Assembly: GCA_049509675.1 (NCBI GenBank) | Contig: JBEKZQ010000063.1 | Location: forward strand, 1-17,729 | Source of the DNA: JBEKZQ01 sp049509675 | GTDB taxonomy: Bacteria; Planctomycetota; Planctomycetia; Pirellulales; Thermoguttaceae | DNA: 17,729 nucleotides | Reading direction: 5' to 3' | In this document: one piece after another, positions 1 to 6,664 of the stretch | Layout: every line of letters starts with the position of its first letter | Numbering within the stretch: the first letter of the stretch is position 1 | Made by a program: the position numbers and the translations under genes | Notes under the pieces: model-generated | Seen by the model: only the letters and a program-made list of their open reading frames with translations | Told to the model about the DNA's origin: nothing | Databases searched by the model: none

Positions 1-49
1 GGGTCGAGAGTCGAGAGCGGCTCGAGCCGGCAATTAGAAGCACGTCTCC

Positions 50-1249
50 GTGAATGCTGAGATCCTGGCCATTGGCGACGAGATCACCGGCGGCCAACTC
101 CTTGATACCAACTCCCAATGGCTCAGCCAGCGCCTGGAGGAGTTCGGCATCCGCGTACACTATCACGCAACTGTCGGCGATGAGTTGGATCGGTGTGTGG
201 CCGCGTTTCGGCAGGCCATCGATCGATCCGACCTGGTCCTGATCACCGGCGGCTTGGGGCCCACGGCCGACGACCTGACGCGCGAGGCCCTCGCCCGGGC
301 CACCGGCCGGCCCTTGCTGTTGGCGCCCGAGGCGCTGGAGCATATCCGCCGGCTGTTCGTCCATCGCAAGCGGGAAATGCCCAAGCAGAACGAGCTTCAG
401 GCCTACTTTCCCCAGGGGAGCCGGGTGATCGCCAATCCACACGGCACGGCCCCGGGCATCGATCTGGAGGTGCCGCGGTCCGGACGGCAGCCGAGCCGCG
501 TGTTCGCCCTGCCCGGCGTCCCCGCGGAAATGGTCGAGATGTGGCATGGCGCCCTGGCCGCCGCCGTGCGGCAATTGGCCAGCGGCGGGCGGGTCGTCTG
601 CCGCCGCAACATCAATTGCTTCGGGGCCGGCGAAAGCCGGATCGAAGCGCTGCTGCCGGACTTGATTCGCCGCGGTCGCTCGCCCCGCGTGGGCATCAAT
701 GCCAGCAAGGCCACCATCATTCTCCGCATCACCGCCGAGGGAGCCAGCCAGTCCGAATGCCAGGCCCTGATCGAGCCCACCGTGGCCACGATCCACCGCT
801 GCCTGGGTACGCTCGTCTTCGGCGAGGGCGACGACCAGTTGCAAGACGTGGTCCTGCTACTGCTCGCACAGCGTCCAGATCCCAAGACTCTGGCCACGGC
901 CGAAATCGGCACCGCCGGTCTGCTGGCCGATTGGCTTGGGTCGGCCGCGGATCCGGGCGATTGTTATCGGGGCGGGCTGGTGTTGCGCGGCCACGAGACG
1001 GCCGAGACGCTGGCCCAGCGATGCCGCGGGCAGTTCCAAAGCGATTATGGACTGGCCGTCGGCCCGTTTCCCTCCCGGCCGGCGGAAGAGAGGGCTGTCG
1101 AGCCGCCGCTCGTCGCGTTCGCCCTGGCCACCCCTACCGCCGTGCGCGTGAAGCAGATCCCCTTCGCCGGCCACCCCGCCCTTTTGCGCACCTATTGCGG
1201 AAAGGTGGCCCTCGATATGCTGCGGCTGGAGCTCTTGGAGGGAGCGTAA
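50..1249 (+). CDS. cinA: CinA-family protein with degenerate C-terminal domain
   Basis: 399 residues, GTG start. The N-terminal half (about residues 4-170) is a molybdopterin-binding-like (MoCF) domain with the CinA signatures GDEITGGQ (9-16), TGGLGPTADD (66-75) and NPHGTAPG (129-136). In CinA proteins this domain acts on nucleotide substrates such as ADP-ribose, and the C-terminal domain (PncC) is a nicotinamide mononucleotide deamidase. Here the C-terminal domain (about 265-399) is recognisable, but the usual AESCTGG active-site motif reads AEIGTAG (284-290), so the catalytic serine is replaced by isoleucine. I infer no NMN deamidase activity. The alternative ATG four bases inside is in another frame. 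The gene converges on the NagB-like gene with five bases between the stop codons. Confidence 0.9.
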   Translation: MNAEILAIGDEITGGQLLDTNSQWLSQRLEEFGIRVHYHATVGDELDRCVAAFRQAIDRSDLVLITGGLGPTADDLTREALARATGRPLLLAPEALEHIRRLFVHRKREMPKQNELQAYFPQGSRVIANPHGTAPGIDLEVPRSGRQPSRVFALPGVPAEMVEMWHGALAAAVRQLASGGRVVCRRNINCFGAGESRIEALLPDLIRRGRSPRVGINASKATIILRITAEGASQSECQALIEPTVATIHRCLGTLVFGEGDDQLQDVVLLLLAQRPDPKTLATAEIGTAGLLADWLGSAADPGDCYRGGLVLRGHETAETLAQRCRGQFQSDYGLAVGPFPSRPAEERAVEPPLVAFALATPTAVRVKQIPFAGHPALLRTYCGKVALDMLRLELLEGA

Positions 1250-1254
1250 CGCAC

Positions 1255-2187
1255 TCAATGCATTTCGGCGGCAACCGTACCCATGCCGGGCCGATAGAAG
1301 TTGAACTGGACGTTCGGATGCTCGGCCAACAGCGACATCGGCACGGAGGAGTCGGCAATACCCTTGGCAATCATGAGCGTCGTAAGCCGCATGCCAAAGG
1401 GGTTGTCGTGGTTGCCGGCTTGCCAAATGGAAACTCTCTCGGCCTTCCAGGTTTCCACCGGTCCCACCGTGGCCGCCTGGGCCGGCACCAGCGAAACCTG
1501 GCCGCCGCCGGAGGTCCGCGCGTTCTGAATGACCGTCATCGGGTGCAGGTCCGTCACGCGGGTCTTGAGCCGCCGGTACTCGGCGGGCGTGGGCGGCCAG
1601 TCCTTGTAGCGGCCTTTTCGCCGGGGCGGATCGTTGAACGCCCAATGCTTCACTTCCCCCTGGCCGCCTTGCATGACGGCGCAGCGGATCTCGTCGTAAC
1701 TCCTCGAATAGGCGGCCAGGTCGCCCGTGGGGAAGTGTAAGTTCGCCTCCGGCATCCGCAACTCACGCCGTATGCGCCGGAAGCAAAGCTCGCGGTCCGC
1801 CCGCGCAAAACTCAGCGGATGGTCGATCGGCACGGGCGTCCCGGCGTCGTCGACCCATTCGTCCATTCCCCAGAAATGGGCGCTGCGGACGTCCATGTCC
1901 AGATCGTTCACCAGCCGTGCGACCAGCGGCAACTGCTCGGTCGGGCCGATCGGGCCGCAGATCCCCACCGGGTTGTCGGCGGTCGACTGCCGCCAGGCAT
2001 TGACGTACTCCAGGGCCTCAGCCAGGTAGAATTCCTCGATCGTGTCGTACATCACCACGCGGAAACCCGGCCGCGACAACTTCTGCACGTCCTTTGAGGT
2101 CAACCGGGCCGCATCGGCCAGGATTTCCGCATCGAGCGTCGTATAATCCCACCACTGCGGGGCGACTTTACTCATAGGCCGGGGCAT
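1255..2187 (-). CDS. NagB-like glucosamine-6-phosphate isomerase/deaminase homologue
   Basis: 310 residues from the ATG at 2187, preceded by GGGAGA at good spacing. An upstream GTG at 2241 overlaps the previous gene's stop (GTGA) and would add 18 residues, but lacks such a site. The fold fits the NagB/RpiA/6-phosphogluconolactonase group: GMDEW (107-111) matches the NMDEY segment of E. coli NagB, which carries proton acceptor Asp72. GGQGEVKHWAFNDP (174-187) matches GGVGNDGHIAFNEP. Catalytic His143 is kept (His181), but Asp141 corresponds to Val179 and Glu148 to Asp186. The phosphate-loop region (GPIGPTEQ, 78-85) also differs from GGTP. It may use another sugar phosphate or be non-catalytic. 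It lies 50 bp downstream of the ATPase pair on the same strand and may be co-transcribed with it. Confidence 0.85.
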   Translation of the reverse strand: MPRPMSKVAPQWWDYTTLDAEILADAARLTSKDVQKLSRPGFRVVMYDTIEEFYLAEALEYVNAWRQSTADNPVGICGPIGPTEQLPLVARLVNDLDMDVRSAHFWGMDEWVDDAGTPVPIDHPLSFARADRELCFRRIRRELRMPEANLHFPTGDLAAYSRSYDEIRCAVMQGGQGEVKHWAFNDPPRRKGRYKDWPPTPAEYRRLKTRVTDLHPMTVIQNARTSGGGQVSLVPAQAATVGPVETWKAERVSIWQAGNHDNPFGMRLTTLMIAKGIADSSVPMSLLAEHPNVQFNFYRPGMGTVAAEMH

Positions 2188-2237
2188 GGTTGTTCTCCCA
2201 GGAGGCTTTCGTTGCACTGGCTGAGAGCTACTGTCGC

Positions 2238-4436
2238 TCACGCCGGGCCGCTCGTCAAGCTGGGCTTTGCCTGCAATGCCTCGCGGCGCTGCTCGATCCG
2301 CCGTGCCACGTCAGAACCGATCTCTTTGATTTCCACGGCCACATTGACATCTTCGCCAAGGAAAATGCGAATTCCGACTGCCAAAGGTTCGAGTTGGTCG
2401 CGAGACGGCGAATCCAACAGGACCTGCAAGGCCCCTCGCGCCTCCCCCCGCGCCGCCAACTCCACGAACAGGCGCGTGGCGTCCTCCAGCGTTTCCCGAA
2501 CGGCCTTCGGATCGGCAAGGTACTCCTTTGCCGATTTCAAGGCATCTTGGAGACAGCCCAGCGCACATTCGATGGACGCTTGCGTGTGGCGGCAGACGGC
2601 GGCATTCGGGTCCAAGGCGACGGCCCCGCGCGCCCATGTTAGGGCCCGCTCCAGCAGCGACGGCTCACCGAATTTGAAGAGCTCCCAAGCGAAGACGTTT
2701 AGCAGCCGCGGGTCGCCCGGCGACCGCGAAATGGCGGTTTCGGCAAACTGGAGAGCCTCCTCATGTCGCGGCTCCTGCCGGAAAAGCAGACGTAGCAGGT
2801 CAACCGTCGCCTGGACGAATTGCGGCTCGATCTCGATGGCCTTGCGGTAGGCCTGCTCCGCCTCATCGAAGCGGAAGAGGTTTACGTTTAGCAGGGCGCC
2901 AAGGAGCGTCCATGCTGCGGCTGACCGCCGGTCGATCTGAACCGCGCGGCGCAATGCGGTTTCCGCTTCCGCGAAGCGGGACTCCCGAATGTACGAGAGG
3001 GCTGTCTCAAAGACTTGGGGTAGTCCGTCCGGAAACGCTGATGGTTCCTCGGCTGTGGCAAGGGCCTTGTCCGCAGGAGTTGGCTGGCGGATCATCCTTG
3101 CCAGCGAATCTGGCACGTCGTCGAGGCCGACGAAGCTGTCGCGGGCCATTTCGGCAAGCTTGCCGCGGAGCGAGTCCGCCGGCAACTGGGTTATCATGTC
3201 GCAAAGCACCTGGTAGTGATCCTGCCGCTGGGCCGGGTCGAGCCCGCGCGCCTCGTCGGCAATGCGGCGGGCCGTCGTGAGCAACTCCTCCGGCTCGTAG
3301 AAGCTGACCATGAAACGGACCACCGCCCGCACCCGCTCGGCGGGCGAGCCGCGGCGACGGAACAGATAATAGATGTTGTACATCCGCTCGGCCACCTGGT
3401 ACCACTTGGTGCGACCGGGATCGTCGACCGTGGCCACCGCGCCGCGATCAACTAGGCGCCGCAGCAGCGAACTGGTCCGGTTCACGTCCATCCGCGCGGC
3501 GACTGCGACATCCCGGGCCGTCGAAGGATCCCAGAGCTCGGCCAGCGCCAAGTAGACCTTCCGCTCGACCGCCGGCAATGCGTCCAGATGGCTCTTGAAA
3601 TAGCCGGTATGATCGTCGACCAGACCAACCAAGTCGCCCATCAATTCACGGAGTGAGAGCCGGGCGCCGAAGGTGGATAAGATGGTGAGCAGCCGCAGGT
3701 TGCCGCCGGTGAGGATCTGGATGGGGCGCACGCGGTCGCCCTCCAGGAGGTGGCCGGTGAGCAAATGCCAGAGCACGCGGCAGTCGTCCTGCTCCAGCGG
3801 CCGCAAGGGGTGGACGCGGAACAACTCGTACATGGCCTTGTTGGCGTTGTCGATCTCCTCGAATCGGCTGGTGGCCGTGGCCAGGAGCATCACGCGGGGC
3901 TCGTTTTGCAGGGTGTGGCGGAGTTTCCAAGCGTCGTCTTCGCTAATCTGGTCGCCGAGCAGGCCGTTGAAGTTCTCGACGATCAGCAACAGCCGCTTGC
4001 CCTGCTCGTCGGCGAAGGCCAGCAACTGGCCCAAAACCCGCTCGCGCATGGTGTCCTCGTCCTGCCATTGCGCTCCGTACTCTTCGTACTTTGCCTGCCA
4101 CCGCAGGTCCTTGGTCTGCTGGCCCAGGTGAAAGGCCGCTTCAAGCCAGAACTCACCCGGCGTAGTAACCTCGTAGCTTTCCTCGGCGAAGATCAGCGGA
4201 TACCAACGCTCGGAAAGTTCGGCGTCGCGATCGATCTCGGCCGCCAAACGCCGCACCAGCATGGTCTTGCCCGAGCCCCGGGGGCCAATCAAGAGCACGT
4301 GCTGATTGGCGCCCGTGGTGTTCTCGCGCACGGTTTGCAGCGCGGCCTGCAGGTCGGCATGGCGCACGACGAACTGATCGACCAGTTCCGCGCGAGTGAG
4401 GAACGCCGGATTGTACTTCATCACCTGTTTGGGCAT
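2238..4436 (-). CDS. AAA+ ATPase with winged helix and C-terminal TPR repeats
   Basis: 732 residues from the ATG at 4436, two bases past the stop of the upstream ATPase gene. A longer frame to 4493 would overlap that gene by 55 bp and is less likely. Walker A is GPRGSGKT (51-58); Walker B is LLLIVEN (149-155) with acidic Glu154. A sensor-1-like strand follows (LLATATS, 184-190) and then a sensor-2-like GGNLR (244-248). This arrangement resembles ORC/Cdc6 or archaeal-type ATPases. About 285-350 looks like a winged helix (ERKVYLALAELW, then SLLRRLVDRG). Residues 470-660 carry TPR-like helical pairs (EAETALRRAVQIDRRS, EAEQAYRKAIEIEPQF, EALQFAETAISRSPGD). There is no signal peptide or membrane segment, so it should be cytoplasmic. 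The exact function is unknown; protein scaffolding or signalling through the TPR part is inference. Confidence 0.88.
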   Translation of the reverse strand: MPKQVMKYNPAFLTRAELVDQFVVRHADLQAALQTVRENTTGANQHVLLIGPRGSGKTMLVRRLAAEIDRDAELSERWYPLIFAEESYEVTTPGEFWLEAAFHLGQQTKDLRWQAKYEEYGAQWQDEDTMRERVLGQLLAFADEQGKRLLLIVENFNGLLGDQISEDDAWKLRHTLQNEPRVMLLATATSRFEEIDNANKAMYELFRVHPLRPLEQDDCRVLWHLLTGHLLEGDRVRPIQILTGGNLRLLTILSTFGARLSLRELMGDLVGLVDDHTGYFKSHLDALPAVERKVYLALAELWDPSTARDVAVAARMDVNRTSSLLRRLVDRGAVATVDDPGRTKWYQVAERMYNIYYLFRRRGSPAERVRAVVRFMVSFYEPEELLTTARRIADEARGLDPAQRQDHYQVLCDMITQLPADSLRGKLAEMARDSFVGLDDVPDSLARMIRQPTPADKALATAEEPSAFPDGLPQVFETALSYIRESRFAEAETALRRAVQIDRRSAAAWTLLGALLNVNLFRFDEAEQAYRKAIEIEPQFVQATVDLLRLLFRQEPRHEEALQFAETAISRSPGDPRLLNVFAWELFKFGEPSLLERALTWARGAVALDPNAAVCRHTQASIECALGCLQDALKSAKEYLADPKAVRETLEDATRLFVELAARGEARGALQVLLDSPSRDQLEPLAVGIRIFLGEDVNVAVEIKEIGSDVARRIEQRREALQAKPSLTSGPA

Positions 4437-4438
4437 GG

Positions 4439-5668
4439 TCAGGCCCCGCGTTTGAGAGTGGGAATGTAACCGAACCCGTGGCGTGCTTTCCACCAGTCGC
4501 GCAGCAGCTTGGAGATAAGTCGGTGCCGGTCCTCTTTTCGCTCGATGTAGCCGTCGTGCTCCAGGACATCGAGGATTTCCCTCCGCGCCTCGGGGGCAGA
4601 CGTCGTGCAGAATTCATAGGCCCGGGAAATTGCTTCCACCGCCTCGGCCGTCAGGTGTCCAACCACGGCCGTTTCGGTCAGAAGTTCCAGGGCCATCGGG
4701 AAGGTCTCCTCGCCGAGGACCATTCTCAGCCGCTCTTCGTAGTGCGTCAGCTCCGCATGGCCGCGGATGCTGAGCAGTTCCGTGTCGTAAATGGTCTTGA
4801 CATCCGCAGGGAAGACCTTGTTCCGCTGTTGCCGCACGCACCAGTCGCGGGCGTGACGGAAGAACATCTGCACGTGATGCGGGATGCAGCAGCCCAGCAT
4901 CTCCACCATTTGTCCGGGCACGCCCGGCTCGAACTCCAGCTTGTAGCCGGCGGCCAACGCTTCCAGGCAGCCGCGGGCGGTTTCTTCGTCCCACGGTTTC
5001 AATTCGAACGGTTCGAAGTTGTTCAGGTTCGCACTGAGGCGTCCTTGCCGAAGAACCGGCTCCAGGCCGATGCTCCCCGAAAGGACAATCCGGATCTTCC
5101 CCTGGTGGCGGATGCTGTTGTCGCGAAGCCAGGAAAGAAACAAGTCTGCCTGTTGCCGCCGCTCGGGCGTGATTCGGTAGTCGGCCCCCTTGAGGATTCG
5201 GTTGACAAGGATCGGAGCTTCGTCGATCAAGAGCAGCACCGGCAGTTCCGATCCGGCCAGCGCGCCCATGAGTTCGTCACCCCTGCGCTGCCATTCACCG
5301 GCCAGACCGGCACGGAGCTTGATGCCGATTTCCCCAAGGTTGAGGCCCTCCACGTTCTCGGCAACGCGACTGAATACCTGCTTCCACAGCGGCTGGTACG
5401 GATGGACCGCCAGCCCCAACTCCACGACCGCGTCGGCCGCGGAGGCACACTTCTGTAGGTCGACGAACAGGCACAAATACCGTGCGTGAAGCCGCCGCGC
5501 CGTCTCCTTCATGAGACTCGTCTTTCCCATACGCCGCTGGGCAATCAGGAGCGAATGGGCACCGGAGTCGATCATCGAAATGAAGAGATCCAGATCGGTC
5601 TCCCTACCCCAGAACTGTTCGCCATCCACCCATTTTCCATAGGCCATCGTGAGACTTCGCTTTTCCAT
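4439..5668 (-). CDS. P-loop ATPase, archaeal-ATPase (AAA/STAND-like) family
   Basis: 409 residues, first gene of the minus-strand cluster. Walker A is AQRRMGKTS (43-51), a GxRRxGKT variant with Ala in place of the first Gly, as is common in this family. Walker B is LLLIDE (145-150). A sensor-like strand IVLSGS (194-199) follows, and the C-terminal 60-70 residues (about 340-400) look like a winged helix. The opening FWGRETDL (19-26) matches the typical FVGRExEL entry of archaeal-type ATPases. The start may be the ATG at 5668 or an in-frame ATG at 5647; neither has a strong Shine-Dalgarno, so the longer form is given. It is followed two bases after its stop by a second, dissimilar ATPase, which suggests translational coupling. 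A consensus promoter lies 50-80 bp upstream. Function unknown. Confidence 0.88.
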   Translation of the reverse strand: MEKRSLTMAYGKWVDGEQFWGRETDLDLFISMIDSGAHSLLIAQRRMGKTSLMKETARRLHARYLCLFVDLQKCASAADAVVELGLAVHPYQPLWKQVFSRVAENVEGLNLGEIGIKLRAGLAGEWQRRGDELMGALAGSELPVLLLIDEAPILVNRILKGADYRITPERRQQADLFLSWLRDNSIRHQGKIRIVLSGSIGLEPVLRQGRLSANLNNFEPFELKPWDEETARGCLEALAAGYKLEFEPGVPGQMVEMLGCCIPHHVQMFFRHARDWCVRQQRNKVFPADVKTIYDTELLSIRGHAELTHYEERLRMVLGEETFPMALELLTETAVVGHLTAEAVEAISRAYEFCTTSAPEARREILDVLEHDGYIERKEDRHRLISKLLRDWWKARHGFGYIPTLKRGA

Positions 5669-5688
5669 CGCATCGCTCGCTTATAAAA

Positions 5689-5718
5689 ACACTTTTGTTG
5701 GAAACAAGTCTGTTGGAA
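5689..5718 (-). repeat. 15-bp tandem direct repeat at the predicted transcription start
   Basis: On the minus strand TTCCAACAGACTTGT (5718-5704) is followed at once by TTCCAACAAAAGTGT (5703-5689), 12 of 15 bases identical. The first unit begins at the last base of the -10 box and covers the expected start point. This is a plausible operator for a repressor, but no regulator gene is adjacent. Confidence 0.6.
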
Positions 5719-5746
5719 TATTAGCAGATATTCGCCGAGATGTCAA
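5718..5746 (-). promoter_or_regulatory. Consensus sigma-70-type promoter of the ATPase cluster
   Basis: On the minus strand the -35 box is TTGACA (5746-5741, 6/6), then a 17-bp spacer, then the -10 box TAATAT (5723-5718). Transcription would start near 5711, about 43 bases before the ATG at 5668. The surroundings are clearly more AT-rich than neighbouring DNA. Confidence 0.75.
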
Positions 5747-5808
5747 CTAGAAAGGCTGAGCAGCAGCGGCACAACATGTATTCCTGGGTTCCAAGCGCAT
5801 CTGCCATC

Positions 5809-5837
5809 TGGCGAAAACATGCCCAATACGTTAGAAT
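5809..5837 (+). promoter_or_regulatory. Possible promoter for the 100-aa hypothetical gene
   Basis: TGGCGA (5809-5814, 3/6 to the -35 consensus), a 17-bp spacer and TAGAAT (5832-5837, 5/6 to the -10 consensus). It points away from the ATPase promoter and would leave a 5' leader of about 90 bases before the ATG at 5936. Confidence 0.4.
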
Positions 5838-5935
5838 TCATGTTCGGGGTCAGGACTTCACCTGCGGGCCCCACGGCCTTTGTTGCGTCGCTTACCGACT
5901 GTTTTTTCGCCGACCCATCGGATTGAGGTAAGAAT

Positions 5936-6238
5936 ATGGCTAAGAAGTTATTGAACCGTAAAGAATTACGCGAAGAGAGCGATGCTGCCGAACGCCTCGA
6001 TACGGCAGAACCGGCGGTGGAGGCCAAGAAGCCGCCCGCGAAGCGCAAGTCTCGGGCAAAGGTCGTCAAAGAGGTGCGGCTGAAGGCCTTCTGGGGTGTC
6101 TTTAGCCAGTCGTTGCGAAGGGTGGCCCGCTACGAATACAGCCAACGCGCCGAGGCCGACAAGAAGGCGCTTGAATTGTCTGAGTCGGGAAAGTCGCCGC
6201 ATTTTGTTCAGCTTATCAAAGAGGTGATCGAAGAGTAG
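5936..6238 (+). CDS. Small conserved hypothetical protein, planctomycete type
   Basis: 100 residues, ATG preceded by GAGGTAAGAAT, a good ribosome binding site. The first 45 residues are highly charged and probably disordered (AKKPPAKRKSRAKVVK, Lys/Arg-rich). The C-terminal half, from KAFWGVFSQSLRRVARYEY to KSPHFVQLIKEVIEE, is probably a compact helical domain. I recall similar small proteins with a KAFWGVF and KSPHFVQ pattern in planctomycete genomes, but cannot name a function. There is no signal peptide, membrane segment or metal motif. The basic N-terminal tract could bind nucleic acid or ribosomes, which is a guess. It lies 78 bp upstream of cutA on the same strand, with a hairpin of heptamer repeats between. 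Confidence 0.75.
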   Translation: MAKKLLNRKELREESDAAERLDTAEPAVEAKKPPAKRKSRAKVVKEVRLKAFWGVFSQSLRRVARYEYSQRAEADKKALELSESGKSPHFVQLIKEVIEE

Positions 6239-6243
6239 TGTGA

Positions 6244-6316
6244 AGTTTTCAGTGTTCAGTTTTCAGTGTCGCTCTCAAACGTCTCGCTGAAAACTGAAAA
6301 CTGAAAACTGAAAACT
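6244..6316 (+). repeat. Heptamer (TGAAAAC)n inverted repeat abutting the cutA start
   Basis: The right arm (6288-6316) is four exact TGAAAAC units plus a T and ends at the base before the cutA ATG. The left arm (6244-6268) is the reverse complement with one mismatch (AGTTTTCAGTGTTCAG at its start). The two can form a stem of about 23-25 bp around a loop of about 20 bases. No separate Shine-Dalgarno is visible, so the stem would cover the translation initiation region of cutA. Confidence 0.8.
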
Positions 6317-6664
6317 ATGTCCGAATACATCCAGATCGTGACCACGGCGCAGCAGCGCGCAGACGCCCAGCGCATTTCGCGCATCCTGGTCGAGCAGCGG
6401 CTGGCCGCTTGCGTGCAGATATCAGGACCGATTGCCAGCACATACCGGTGGCAGGGCAAGATCGAAACGAGCGAGGAATGGCAATGCACGATCAAGACCC
6501 GCCGCGACTTGTACGATCGCGTGGAGGCGGCGATACGGGCCATCCATCCTTATGACGTGCCGGAAATCCTCGCCCTGCCGATTCTCGCCGGCTGCGCGGA
6601 TTACTTGCGTTGGCTGGAAACGGAAGTCACGGCCGCCGATACGCCGAAAGGCGAATCGTGTTAG
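6317..6664 (+). CDS. cutA: CutA-family divalent cation tolerance protein
   Basis: 115 residues, close to the family norm of about 105-115. The family hallmarks are present: the opening beta-strand IQIVTTA (5-11), LAACVQI (29-35), YRWQGKIE (43-50) and HPYDVPEI (77-84). CutA1 proteins are small, very stable cytoplasmic trimers with a ferredoxin-like fold related to PII. Their link to copper tolerance in E. coli is old and disputed, and their true role is unclear. The last 38 bases overlap the 3' end of the convergent metallophosphoesterase gene. The start lies directly against the heptamer hairpin and has no clear ribosome binding site. Confidence 0.93.
   Translation: MSEYIQIVTTAQQRADAQRISRILVEQRLAACVQISGPIASTYRWQGKIETSEEWQCTIKTRRDLYDRVEAAIRAIHPYDVPEILALPILAGCADYLRWLETEVTAADTPKGESC

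Noticed and set aside
193..1740. A 515-codon open frame on the plus strand overlapping cinA and the NagB-like gene
   Set aside because: It is out of frame with cinA and runs antisense to the NagB-like gene; its composition is Arg/Gly/Pro-rich, as expected of a shadow frame in GC-rich DNA.
2188..2241. GTG start at 2241 giving the NagB-like protein 18 more residues and a GTGA overlap
   Set aside because: The ATG at 2187 has a clear GGGAGA site and the extra residues do not match the family; the overlap may be chance.
2387..2401. A GGTTCGA string resembling a tRNA T-loop
   Set aside because: It lies inside the TPR ATPase gene and no acceptor or anticodon stem could be built around it.
6244..6316. 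Possible CRISPR-like array from the regular heptamers
   Set aside because: Units are 7 bp and contiguous with no spacers, and there is no cas gene.
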